Assembly: GCF_910592395.1 (NCBI RefSeq)
Contig: NC_088320.1
Coordinates: forward strand, 13,950,501-14,010,500
Length of the DNA: 60,000 nt
Direction of reading: 5' to 3'
From: Lineus longissimus
Lineage: Eukaryota > Nemertea > Pilidiophora > Heteronemertea > Lineidae
The notes under the pieces are model-generated. The model was not told the origin of the DNA. It ran no database searches and saw nothing but the letters and a program-made list of their open reading frames with translations. The position numbers and the translations under genes were made by a program. Shown here one piece after another: positions 22,646 to 33,343 of this stretch; position 1 is the first letter of the stretch, and the number at the start of each line of letters is the position of its first letter.

Positions 22646-22888
22646 GTTGCCATTCTATTTATTATTAATGTAAAATTCAATATTTATTAATAAAATTCTA
22701 TATTAATTCTTACTATTACCCTTTACTACTTTAACTCCCCTTATCAATACATAGTTTTTTTAGGTAATAATAATAAAAATACTATGATCATGTGTTCAGC
22801 CAGAAAACTGACAACACCGCCCACTGATTTCAATAGGAATGAAACAAAAGACCCGATTATTCTAGGTAAAGCAGCTGCTGATCTCTTA

Positions 22889-23787
22889 TGGTGTGTTCAC
22901 ACTGGATGCGAATTGAAACCGAATTCCGTAGAGCGCTCTCCGGAATACGAATTGGTTAATCCAGTTTCAGAACGGTCGCGTCACACTGGCCCGAATACGC
23001 ATTCAAATCGGTTTAAAACGCGCCACACTCAATGCATACTAACGACGCGCCATCTATTATTATTATTATTATTATTATTATTTATTAACCTCCCATATGG
23101 GGGAATAAAATTTCAAGTACAAAACATATAAGTATATAATATCACAGTTTCACACAGTCATTATTAACAAGTTAAAATCGCGTAAGGTGCTTGACCATTT
23201 CCATCTCCCGGCCATGCCTATTGCCAAAGTTCGGGTCAAAGAGGAGTGTCCTCAGCGAGTCGACACCACCGTCGCTAAATGCGGAGAATCCCGGCCTCGC
23301 CCTCGAAAACGAGGCCAAAACCGGGGAAAACCCCGCCGCGACGATGTTGCTGACCAGTGTACCTTTGACCAACGAACCGGCGGCAACATACCTTGCCAGG
23401 AAATGGAAATGCAAGTCACGTGCAAGGGAGTTGATTTTTCCCTATTCTATGGCATAACGAAAAACGATTTGAGTTAATGAGATCATTTAAATACATCAGT
23501 TAACTCGTTCGGAGCACTAGTTCCCGCGGTCAAAGGTCACTTTCCATGCGCCGGGCGCATGCGCAGTGCGATCGAAAACCTTAATTCGAATCAAGCGCGT
23601 CACACTTGAAATCTCAATACGGTTTCGTTGATTCGGATTAGCTGATTCGCATTCAATTCGGTTTAAGAACCGTGTTGGTTAAAGCGGATTGAGATCGGTA
23701 TGAACCGAATTGAGTGTGACGCCCCAATACGTATCAACGTTTTAATTCGAATTCAATTCGTGTTAAAACCCCAGTGTGACCACGGCA
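22889..23787. mobile_element. MITE-1: TIR element with TTA target duplication
   Basis: The left end TGGTGTGTTCACACTGG and the reverse of the right end TGCCGTGGTCACACTGG match at 14 of 17 positions. TTA flanks both sides (22886-22888, 23788-23790), fitting PIF/Harbinger-type insertions. The motif TCACACTGG and relatives recur internally (22980, 23600, 23718), together with GAATTGA/GAATTC-rich subterminal repeats. Removing it with one TTA restores the surrounding Polinton frame, which independently supports the boundaries. A LINE tail sits inside it. Confidence 0.75.
23054..23460 (-). mobile_element. Truncated retroposon tail inside MITE-1
   Basis: (ATT)n at 23054-23085, followed by a phrase with CCTCCCATATGGGGGAATAAA, looks like the 3' tail of a LINE on the minus strand. 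The part beyond (23172-23414) is GC-rich with one open frame of 80 codons that I do not recognise. The right limit is uncertain. Confidence 0.45.
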
Positions 23788-25250
23788 TTAGCCATTTCCA
23801 TAAGCCAATCAGTAAACGTCTTCAGTCCTTCTTTCACTCTGTCTGATATTGTTGCTGTTTCTAGTTAAGGTTTAGGTTTACGTTGTGGTTCAGGTTTATC
23901 TTCAGATTTAGGTTTATCTTCAGGTTTAGCCTCTGTTGTTTTAATATCAGGGCTCGGGTAAACTACTTGTCTCAGATAATTACTGATAGCTAGGCCTAGA
24001 GTTGGGAAGATCATAACTACAGCTGTTACTATGGCAACAACAGTTAAACATTTGGTCTTAAAAAGTAACCTAATTCAATCTATCAAAGGAATACTTGAAT
24101 CTGGTTTCTTCAAATCATTAATCAATAAACGTTTCATACTTTTAATTTGTCCCTCTCTTTCATTTTCTATCCTAATTACTTTTTCCTTTTCTTCCTCTTT
24201 TAATTTCTCTTCTACCTCTTTTATTCTATTTCTTAACCTTTCTAGTTCATTTTCTTTGTCTGCATCTTATTCTTCTTCTAGTTAACTTTTCAATTATTTT
24301 ATTTGTCTTCGTTGCTCATTTTTCTGTGTTTGTAGTTCCATTATCTGCATATGTTTTTCTGCTTTTACTCCAGCAATATTTTGACCTTGCTTTTTGATCC
24401 TCTTAATTTCTCTAATATCTTGATCACTAAAACCGAATGCCCGAAGTTCTTCTTCCTTTGCATCTAACAACTTTTCTGCGGGTTTATCTGCTTGAGTAAT
24501 TTGATTAACTAGTTCTAATCGAGCTCTAACCTCAGGTTCTTGTACTAACTGATGTTGTCTTACAGATGCTGAGCCTTCCATAGGCACTGCTGTTGTTGGT
24601 GTACTAGATTTTGGTTTACCTCCTATCATAGCTTCTGGTGTATTAGTTCCAATAAGATATCTAATCTTGTTAACAAGTGTTGTACCCATCTTATCTTTTA
24701 ATGTACTTTCAGCAAAGAATTCATCATTCTCTTTAGTTATAGGAAATGCGATTTCACCTTTGTCAGAATAATCAATAACATTTCCATAGTGGGTTGATGT
24801 CAACTTTTTAACTTCATCATTTGATGGATAGTATACTAGAGCACCATCTTTAATACGTAAATCTGGTGCTAGATTACTCAGTTTGTTATTGGCATATTTC
24901 CATTTTGCTTTACTCAATGCTTTATGCAGTTTATCCTCAGTAGTTGTGTAATGTGATTCTAATGTCTCCAGTTCTAATACAATACTTACTACATTTTCTG
25001 ATGTGTCAATAAATGAACTTTCTGTAGTCATATTACTTTCAACACCTATGTTATTATTGTAGCGTGTAACACTAGTATCATCACGAATTTTACTTAAATT
25101 ACTGATATCCATACTTTCATCATGAATATTAGGTTCTGACAACCTGTACTGTTTGTGCATTTCACATCCTTCTCCTCCCTCAGCCATATTTATTATTTCT
25201 GAAATTATCGAATCAGAAAATTATCTAATCAGAAAGTATCAAATCCAAAA

Positions 25251-25841
25251 TTATGGAATCATAAAAGTAAAAAATGCTCGAAGACTACCAAGCAGTGTGT
25301 ACTTACTTATATTATGTGTGTCATAATCCTGCTTAATAGTAACATGAGTAACAGTAACCTTATTAATAGGAACATTAGTACTAGTACCAGTACCATTTTG
25401 TCTATTTTCTCCTACAAGGGTCTTAAAAGGAGGATCCTTAACTTTCTCAACATTAGTCTTAACCTTTATTTTCTGAACACTACCTCCTTCCATTAGTGGT
25501 GGTGCTACTATTTTCTTTTTATTGATGTCGTTGATACCAGGTTTAGCATTACTTGGAGCTATGGTATTATTGTAGTTATCTATCTTACCTACATCTAACA
25601 CCATGTCTGACCCAATGATGTACAGGCCAGGTCCTATTACAAAATCTGGTTTTGTATGTGTTTGGGTAACGGCGTTCTGGTACCTTCGAATTGAGTTCGG
25701 AATATCAGGGTGTTGATCTATCGAATCCCTTAGCAGCTTGTTAAACTGTCTCTGAGCATCTAATTCTGTCCTGGGTGTCCCAACTAGATATCTGGCGGCA
25801 AGTGGCGGCAAGTGGCGTTTGCCTGACGCCGTCCGTAGCAC
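25251..25841 (-). CDS. Polinton-associated ORF of unknown function
   Basis: A 196-codon open frame upstream of the coiled-coil/membrane gene and 63 bases from it on the same strand. The middle has FVIGPGLYIIGSDMVLDVGKI; the rest is polar, rich in Lys, Asn, Thr and Val, with no recognised motif. The true start is doubtful: the first 20 or so codons (CGKRHLPPLAA region) come from a GC-rich insertion between duplicated segments, while GTPRTELDAQRQFNKLL begins the Polinton-like part. The same GTPRTELD string recurs at about 25975. Function is not assigned. Confidence 0.5.
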   Translation of the reverse strand: MLRTASGKRHLPPLAARYLVGTPRTELDAQRQFNKLLRDSIDQHPDIPNSIRRYQNAVTQTHTKPDFVIGPGLYIIGSDMVLDVGKIDNYNNTIAPSNAKPGINDINKKKIVAPPLMEGGSVQKIKVKTNVEKVKDPPFKTLVGENRQNGTGTSTNVPINKVTVTHVTIKQDYDTHNISKYTLLGSLRAFFTFMIP

Positions 25842-25983
25842 ACTACGGATTTTTCAGGCGTTCAGGACTTTTGCGGCAAAAAATGCGCCTTGCCGCCGGA
25901 GTTGGCGTCCAGTGTGCTGCAAGCTTTAGCAGCTTGTTAAACTGTCTCTGAGCATCTAATTCTGTCCTTGGTGTCCCAACTAT
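25726..25983. repeat. Direct duplication of about 60 bp around a GC-rich hairpin segment
   Basis: GCAGCTTGTTAAACTG through GTGTCCCAACTA occurs at about 25731-25787 and again at 25929-25982, 198 bases apart. Between them is a GC-rich segment with GGCGGCAAG repeated and its inverse CTTGCCGCC, plus the hairpin TCCGTAG-CACA-CTACGGA. This could be a tandem duplication or a small foldback insertion. Confidence 0.75.
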
Positions 25984-26005
25984 AGGCGTTCTGTGGCCTA
26001 TACCA

Positions 26006-26640
26006 ATGCAAGCTGATTCCGGAGAAAAAAATGGCGGAAAAAATGGCAGAAAGCAGATCAAGTACGGAGACCTAAAATATTTCTTAGCCAATTTACCAAC
26101 CTACCAATTACACAAACCAATCAATAAAAACTTCACTTTTCGGAAAATAGTGGTTTCTTATGCAATCCAGCAGTGGCAGACGGATTAAGTGGATTGACAG
26201 AAGTATGAAAAAGGCAATAACAGCTTCAGATATATTTTAACTATCATTGATTTATTCAGCCGTTATGGATGGGCCCTGCCCTTCAAGACTAAGGGGGGGG
26301 GGGGGGGGGGGGGAGTGAAATAATTATTTGTCACTATTTTGAAAGAAGCCAAACCAGAGAAGTTGCAGTTTGACGATGGAGAATAGTTCCACAAAAATCT
26401 CTGAAAACAGGATTACTGGAGAAGAATAACATAGAATGGTTCTCAACTTTCTCAAGTAAGAAGGCAGCTGTTGTGGAACGAGTTAACAGGATTCAACAGG
26501 ACAACAAAAATGTGGAAAAATCTCACAGAAAAACAGACCTACATATGGTTAGACATTTTTTATCATTGAGTGAATGGTTACAATCCACATTTCACTGGAA
26601 TGAAGCCAGTAAAAGCCCATCCTGACTCTCGTGCGTTTGC
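26006..26640 (+). pseudogene. Second Polinton integrase relic, plus strand
   Basis: YQLHKPINKNF (about 26093-26125) is followed by QQWQTD, a form of the QWQADL first-Asp region. ILTIIDLFSRYGWALPFKTK follows, then after a 21-G run KLQFDDGE (second Asp region), and remnants of the Glu helix around 26465-26530. HFTGMKP ends the recognisable part. It differs in sequence and strand from the integrases at 5.3-6.3 kb, so it belongs to another Polinton lineage. Stops and several frameshifts make it dead. Confidence 0.8.
26293..26313 (+). repeat. 21-base G run
   Basis: Twenty-one consecutive G bases fall inside the integrase relic at the KTK(G) position. Slippage or assembly error could both change its length. 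Confidence 0.95.
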
Positions 26641-27429
26641 GTCACCACTATCGAACTCCAGTGGGACACGTGATGAGCCATGGTCTAATGGAAGGGTTGC
26701 CAAATGAGAGTATATATCACGTGACCACATCACGCGACCGGCTTTGACGGCTCCATTTGTCAAGGTTTTTTTGTTGAAAGCGTTCGTTGCTGAAGTCTGA
26801 GGAAAAGTTGCGAGCTTGTGGATATTGCCGATTCAATTGATAAATGATGGCTTAAACGCTCATTACTGGTGCGTGACCATAGGGTAGGCCTAATAATCCC
26901 CAGCATGCGGTCAGCCTCGAGGAGGATGCAGACTGTCGAAGGAGGATACAGTTCAGGCCACAGTTGACATCCCTCCTGGTACGCGTCACTTACGCGCAAC
27001 TTAGGCCCGAGTTGCGCGACAACGACGCACCAGTTACGCTCATGGCTTATCTCTCTATGTTTCGCCTGTCTTACACGCAGGCCGACGCGCGACTTACGCA
27101 CGTCCTACGCGCTGTGTAGCGTGTCAATGGCACGTTATTTGATGCGAGTTACGGGATTCCAATTGTGATTTGGACTGTGCAGGGAAGGATATTGAAAAAA
27201 AATGTGGTACTGACCTCTATTATATACTAGTAGTATACCTCATCAACTTGATGGATGATTGTTTAATTGAAAAAAGCAGCAGTGACAAAGTACTTTACTA
27301 ATGGATTATGAATAAAATCAATATAACAGTCGATTCAAATCATAATTCGTATAATAACATCTTCGCTTCCTAGTATTTCAGTGTATGTTGTAAATTCAAT
27401 TGTATGTTGTGTTGTTTTATAGAAACGTC
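26641..27429. other. Interval with no gene recognised
   Basis: A locally CG-rich stretch at 26975-27120 repeats forms of CTTACGCGC/ACGCGCGACTTACG and may be a small transposon remnant. No coding frame with a known domain. Confidence 0.4.
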
Positions 27430-27980
27430 TCTTTAGTGGTAGACAGACTATCTCTCTATCGTCGCAAGAGTGTTGGACAGGCTATCTACCAAACTTCGCT
27501 GCACTTTAGTGATTCAACACATCCCCATGCCCATGGCTGGTGGTGGACAAGCTAGCTATATAACTATGCTGCACTTAATCCAACACATCCCCAGCTTTGG
27601 ACAGGCTATCTACCAAACGTCGCTGCACTTAATCAATCCAGCACGTCTCTCCTCAAGTGACGAAGTGTGGTGGTCATACTATCTATCGAACTATGTTGCT
27701 TTTAATCAATCCATTACGTCGCCAGTGGTGGACAGGCTATCTACCAAACTTTGCTGCACTTTAGCGATTCAACACGTCCCCATGGCCGGTGGTGAACAGG
27801 CTATCTATCGAACTATGCTGCTTTTAATCAATGCAACACGTCGCCAGTGTTGGACAGGCTAACTACCAAACGTCGCTGTACTGAATCAATCCAGCACGTC
27901 TCTCCTCAAGTGACGAAGTGTGGTGGTAATACTATCTTACGAACTTCGCTATATTTCAGCAATCCAACATGTCCCCAGGC
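27430..27980. repeat. Minisatellite with higher-order structure
   Basis: About nine units of 54-73 bp, each with a form of GGACAGGCTATCTACCAAAC, GCTGCACTTTA and CAACACGTCCCC. Unit starts lie near 27471, 27541, 27595, 27667, 27726, 27789, 27845, 27918 and 27972. The phrase TCAAGTGACGAAGTGTGGTGG occurs at about 27653 and 27907, 254 bases apart, marking a four-unit higher-order repeat. Confidence 0.85.
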
Positions 27981-30900
27981 TATCTTGTATCTGATCCTCA
28001 TCACGAGAAAATCATCTCGTGCGATCCGGATACTCGGGTCAGCCACTAGTGCAGTTTTCTAAAAGTCTGGTCTGCGCTCGCACATATAGATAAAATAGCA
28101 TGTGGCGGTGTAAGATCAGGGTAACGTTAAATCAAACGAAAAGTTTTGTCGGCCAGGGTCTAGTTGTTCAAAGGAAGTGTTGTCACTAACGCTGGCATAA
28201 ACTTACTTCTCGTTGAGTCAAAGGGCTCAACTGAAAGAGATAACGCCAGGTTAAGTTAACACAAGCGTTCGTGGCAAAATTAGTTTTGTACAACCTGGTC
28301 CAGGATCGAGTTGTGCCAGCGCGTGATAAAAATGACGAATAAAGTCCTTTTTCTACGATGTTCGATGCGAAATAAAATTGGAAAAACTGTTTAATACTTT
28401 AATACTGAGGAATGATACGTCTTGTTCTTCCAAAAATGGCGTAGACAAATATTGGTCCAATACTCAACTAAATAACGCGAGTTCAGTTTTTCAACGTAAC
28501 TTCGCTGAGTCTAAAATGAAGAAATATCTAGAGCATTTCTGAACTCATCAATTTGAAACGATCAGAGAAATCATATGAAAACCCTTCCATTAGACCATGC
28601 CTTATCACGTGCCTCCACTGCTCAGAAGTACATTATACATACACATTGCTATCTATTCTGTGCTCATATCACAAATGGTCAATTCTTTGAGAATCTTTGA
28701 GAGAGTGCATTGGGAAGGCTCTCTTACCACGAAGGAGGTATCGTTGACTAGATCTCTAGTGCAGTGCTCTATTGTATTCACTTCAGGAAGACGTGTGGTG
28801 AGTTTTAGTTTTAGTATTGAATACAAAGTGCAAACCACTTGCATAATACATTCATCACAGCATGAGGATGCAGTGGGTAAAAAATTAAACAAAAAAGGAG
28901 CGTACATCTGGATGGAAAGGGTAGGTAGAGGTAAGGACCAGTTATTAAAAAATATCCTCGGTGCCCCTCTCGGGTATTTCATCACCTTTCAAGACTCGTG
29001 CTCGTGCAATAGAGATTGAAACCATCACCTGATGCCGCCGTCGAATTTGCTCGACACGAAGTACTTGAATACTATTGCCAACTTCACTAAACTATCAGGT
29101 TACCCCACTTCTATACAACGCACACAGCGCACTTATGCCATGTCAGCATATATACAGTCAGTTGGCCGCGCCCCCATTTCCGCGTAATTCTCTCTGCGCT
29201 ATGAGGTCACTGCATATCATTACGAGCTCATTATCGCGTATATTTAGGCGTGAAAAATATGAAGTCGGAAATCGATCCTAAACTTGCCAAAATCTTTCTG
29301 AATGACATGTAAACGGAACATATTATTCTAGATGAAACATTAATTAGTAGTTTCATTAAGAAAAAAGTGTAAAAAGTCCTGAGGTTTGCTGTTTACGTGA
29401 CTTTGAACAGCGGTCGTCGCCCGAAAATTTGCAATTTTTTCACGTAATTTTGTTGAATAAATGCACCTAACTCATCAAAAACATCGCGCATGCTCAGAAG
29501 TAATGACTGATATTTATTGTTATATGTATCTTTGACTGAATAACCCGATAGTAAAAATGATTATTTCTGCCGCACGGCTGGAAAATACGTTTAAGTTGCC
29601 TCTGATTTTTGTCAGAAAATGTTGCAGCCGGATTTAGGTTCCGACCACACCCGAAGTTGAGCCGAAGAGGCCCGAACACTAGGATCGCCACCATCGCTAC
29701 AAAACGTGTTCTAGAATACTGATTATGAAAACTTGTCCAATAGCCCATCCTGCCGTCCCATCCCTCCTTTCATGAGACCACCATTGCCCAAATTTAATGA
29801 CAAAATGATGCAAAGAAGAAACTTAACATTAAAGATAACTAATCCTCTCTTCTGCATCTTGAAACTCTTTAACAGTGAAACGCTAACATTGAAACAAGAA
29901 CACTAATAACAAACAGGCAGTCAATTGTTGAAGGGTGTAAAACACAATGTCAAATTCAAATTCTTGCAAGTGGTGCTGTTTAACTTTTCAAGTGGAAGGA
30001 ATCAAACTTATTTTCATTCGTGACGTTATTTGCTAATGATTGTTTACACCATTCAACAGCTTGACATGTTCATCAAACCCGATTGACTGGATAAGTGAAA
30101 GAATTAGCTGAAAGATAAAGCAGATTTTTCCTGAATGACAACAGCATGGATGTACAATTACAACAGACAAATTGATGGCAAACTTCAAGTTAAACCAATC
30201 ACAATCTTGCAGGAAGATGTCCTGTAATAGGTTAAGTTTACACCTTTTAACACTGGCATTGGTCATGCTGCTCAAATTACATACTTTATCAGCTTTTTGG
30301 TATTATCTTTTACTGATACAGAAACTCTAAAAATGAGATGATGGCAAGTTCTGTGCGCAATGCCTGGCATAAAATAACTCTTGTGGGGGTACTGATGAGG
30401 CTATTCCCGGCTTTATAAGCATCATTGATGGCTTGGAAGCTCGTTCAGACCCAGGCCAGGGTCAGGGAAAATAAACTATCCATCCAAAGGTCGTCCAAAA
30501 TTACCAGGCAATGCCTATTATTGAGCCATGTCACCTAGTAGGCCCTGGTGTTTTGGACCGTGAAGATCCACATTGTAATGTGTATATGATTTCTTTTCCT
30601 GAAGTATGGCAGCCTTTTACAGGCAAATCTGGCAAAAAAGTGCCTAAACATAGGCCACTAAAATTACCAAACAAACAAAAGATATATCATTATGAGAAAG
30701 TTTATTTTCACAGAGGATATACAGAGAAATTTCTGAATTAAGAATCAGTCGGATTGCCCAACAATGTAGTAGTAGTAACATCTCAGTCACCTGGATCTGT
30801 TCGGAAGTGAAGCATTACTGTTTGAGCACATCCACACAAATCGATAGTATTCCTGGTCAATATCAATGACGATATGGTGGAACACATGACATACCTCCAG

Positions 30901-32211
30901 TCTCATAACATAACATAACACTCACTCAGTCAGTCACTGTCACTCTGACATGTCTGATGTGATGACTATTCTACCAGTAGCTTTATCAAAAGGCTCAAAA
31001 TCATCTGGTCATTTGGCCACAAGTTGTAGAAATTATAGTCAGACTAAGCATATTCATCAACAGAACTCAAACAGGCTACAATCATGCTATTCTCACTTTT
31101 AATCACAATTTTTTGAGACACGCTGTGCATTAAAATATTTTACAATATCGCGTCGTGCACGCAATTGCCGCGAAAAAAGGCTTGATTAACATCACGTGAT
31201 CCAAAACGTCATAAATAATTAATGAGATTTCTTCGAAAAATCACCAAATTAAGTGCCAAAAAAGAAATATTTAGGAAACCGGGTGCTAAAATGTTTTAAA
31301 AGATGTGAATTCATTTTGGATTGGTCAACCACATCACAAAATATCAATTTACCAAATATCGCCGCAAAGCTGGAAAATATCTTTGAGTGAGGTATGTTCA
31401 GCGAAGATTGCGAAAATATCATCTTTCGAAAAATTGATCAAACTCGGTTGATTTTGCTTGGAATTTGATGAAATAAACACCAATTTTTTCTTTCAAAAAC
31501 TTACAATTTCGCCATCTTTGATAAATCGCTCTCCCCGAACAGTCGTACATGCTACAGAGGTTTTAGTCTCTGCCACAAATATGGCACGAGTTAGTACCAA
31601 ATTTTACCGATATGTGACAGTAGCAGCGCAACGCAGAGAGAAACGCTCTTTTGGCGCTGCGAACGGGGGCGCGGCCAACTGACTGTATACCTAGAATCGC
31701 CAAAGCAAAAACCGTCATTACTATCGATACCTGGTCTTCCACTATGCATGTCTCCTGCAACACCCACAAGTGTCATGTTAGTGTTTTTGTAATATGGACG
31801 ATTGGGAATGGAAGGGATTGCAGGGAGACTGCCACTGACTGCTCTTCTTTTCTCCGTACGTCCTCAATCATACAAATCTTATCAATATCAAACTATTCGA
31901 TCTGTACTTCTAGATATCGTAAAGACTAATACACGTATAGGCATATAAAAACACCATTGATGACCGAATAGTTATGTTTTGAAGGATAATATACGTGTAA
32001 ATGTTTTGCTAAACGAGTAGGCGACAACTGCCGTCATGACTCTCAATCTTCGGGGTCTTATCGGCAAATGGGGGAGGCTACCTACGCACTCGGCGATCAC
32101 CTCGGCCACAACTAATAAGTCTCCGGATTTCGGGAGAGCTGCATCCCCCAAAGTTTCGATCACGCGAAGCCATGTGCGATAGTAACCACACACAGCGTTA
32201 TTTTCATCTTA
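27981..32211. other. Interval with no gene recognised
   Basis: Apparent host intergenic or intronic DNA. A 140-codon plus-strand frame (28597-29019) and a 76-codon frame (30511-30741) have no motif I recognise and are mirrored by minus-strand frames of similar length. A pyrimidine run ending TTTTCATCTTAG at 32200-32211 looks like a splice acceptor for the exon that follows. Confidence 0.45.
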
Positions 32212-33195
32212 GGTCCGAATAGATTTGCTACGTTTCGCCTGCAACGAAAATTTCGAATGAGGAAAACTACTGCGAAGAAGATACTATGTATTATTTACAG
32301 TCCTATACAGCGGGTTTTTCTCTTACATTCATGTGGTGGCAGTGCCCAATTGATGAAACCACCATCTTTCATGATTGCATATTACCCAGGCTCAATTCCT
32401 ACACAAAAACATCTTTTTGACCTTCAAGAACGGGTCACTGATGTTTTATGCTTTAAAGCATATCTCCTTGTGTTCTGTTTACATTCCCCTCTCAGAAAGT
32501 TGTCTGTAGATTTATACAGTTATAGCGGAAGATTTGTATCTCATGTAACTGTGAACTACACCATGACTGGTTTAAGATGCAGGCCGGTGTTGTCAGATGA
32601 CATGAGTCATGTGATAGTTTGGACTCAAAATCTTACCAGAACAACCAAACGCCACAGGTTTGATTACGAATTAATTGTATTTGAAATCGACCATCACTCC
32701 GAACAAGATATTGCATTTACTCATCCAAATATGATAACGTCCGTACAAGCATACATATACAATATCAGCCCTCCTCAGGCAGTGTGGTCGAATAAAACCA
32801 TTTTTGTTTATGGTAATCCCAGAAAGAAAAGGCCATATGAGGTCTTTCACCACAAAGAAGGATACTACAAACTGATTCACAACCAGACGATAAATATGAA
32901 GCACATCTTTTATGGGACATGCGATCATTTCAATAACGAATTTTTGCTTTTGCAACCGGAGAGTAAAGGATACTTTTATTCCTATTCACCTGTTTGGGTG
33001 TCATTTACAGATGACAACAAGTTGATTCAAGTTACCCGAGTTCCAAGTTTCGAAATAATGTTTCCAAAACGCCCAATGCCAAGACCGGTATTAGCAATCA
33101 GTACAAACAGAATACTTCTCATTACTCGCACACACTACACCTGGCGGGTACCTGCGATCATTCATCACTTCCGCATGGTGCTTGGACATGACTGA
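32212..33195 (+). CDS. Hypothetical host protein, probable terminal exon
   Basis: An open frame runs from a candidate splice acceptor (TTTTCATCTTAG, ending 32211) to a TGA ending at 33195, over 310 codons and without stops. The first ATG inside is 32257, but the frame is open upstream of it, so this may be an internal or last exon. The protein is mixed polar/hydrophobic with regularly spaced aromatic beta-strand-like stretches, suggesting a propeller or other beta-rich fold. It resembles no transposon protein I know. A poly(A) signal lies 143 bases after the stop. I cannot assign a function. Confidence 0.5.
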   Translation, partial: GPNRFATFRLQRKFRMRKTTAKKILCIIYSPIQRVFLLHSCGGSAQLMKPPSFMIAYYPGSIPTQKHLFDLQERVTDVLCFKAYLLVFCLHSPLRKLSVDLYSYSGRFVSHVTVNYTMTGLRCRPVLSDDMSHVIVWTQNLTRTTKRHRFDYELIVFEIDHHSEQDIAFTHPNMITSVQAYIYNISPPQAVWSNKTIFVYGNPRKKRPYEVFHHKEGYYKLIHNQTINMKHIFYGTCDHFNNEFLLLQPESKGYFYSYSPVWVSFTDDNKLIQVTRVPSFEIMFPKRPMPRPVLAISTNRILLITRTHYTWRVPAIIHHFRMVLGHD

Positions 33196-33337
33196 TCGTC
33201 CTCTTCTACAGCTTTTACTCTGCACTTGGAGGCGATTTTCCCCAGGGAGTTCAATTCCTCCTCCAAGGCGGGATGAGCGTTTATGCGTGCTACTGCAAAT
33301 TGGTTTTTTGGCCGAGTGACCTCGTATATAGTAATAC

Positions 33338-33343
33338 AATAAA
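33338..33343 (+). other. Candidate poly(A) signal
   Basis: AATAAA, 143 bases downstream of the stop codon of the plus-strand frame at 32212-33195. Position and strand fit a 3' end for that gene. Confidence 0.45.

Larger units (their letters stand above)
22744..25187 (-). pseudogene. Polinton-1 long coiled-coil/membrane gene, split by a MITE
   Basis: From 25187 one frame runs to a stop at 22744-22746 if the MITE (899 bp) and one TTA are set aside, about 514 codons with no indel. Parts in order are an acidic N-terminus, a helical Lys/Glu-rich coiled coil (about 24480-24110), one membrane segment (VVAIVTAVVMIFPTLGLAI, about 24030-23970), a Lys/Pro-rich stretch (about 23940-23870), and after the MITE a second hydrophobic segment near 22790. 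In-frame stops: TAA at 24294, 24282, 24267 and 23865, and TGA at 24075 (first plus-strand base of each). Function unknown; the context suggests a late structural or membrane protein. Confidence 0.7.
5103..25841 (-). mobile_element. Polinton-1 (Maverick-type virus-like element), interrupted
   Basis: Polinton-type integrase, HerA/FtsK-like ATPase, penton-like minor capsid and hexon-like major capsid genes are present in one set. The element is split by BEL-A (8531-21357) exactly where the hexon ends, and the membrane gene at 22744-25187 is split by a MITE. Most genes are on the minus strand, with the ATPase on plus between integrase and coiled-coil gene. No terminal inverted repeats were identified at either end. 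The left end at 5103 is a duplication breakpoint, not a Polinton terminus. All genes are broken. Confidence 0.85.

Noticed and set aside
24267-24296. A non-standard genetic code with TAA read as Gln
   Set aside because: Other genes of the same elements end at normal stops, and at least one TAA (copy 1 integrase) replaces a GAA in copy 2. Ordinary decay is simpler.
27470-27862. A 130-codon frame over the minisatellite
   Set aside because: Arises from the repeat unit being free of stops in one frame; no coding evidence.
27430-27980. A CRISPR-like array
   Set aside because: Units are contiguous and diverged, without unique spacers; it is a minisatellite in animal DNA.
28597-29019. A 140-codon plus-strand frame
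   Set aside because: No motif, and a minus-strand frame of 110 codons covers the same bases. Composition does not look coding.
30511-30741. A 76-codon plus-strand frame
   Set aside because: Short, no recognised domain and no flanking gene structure.
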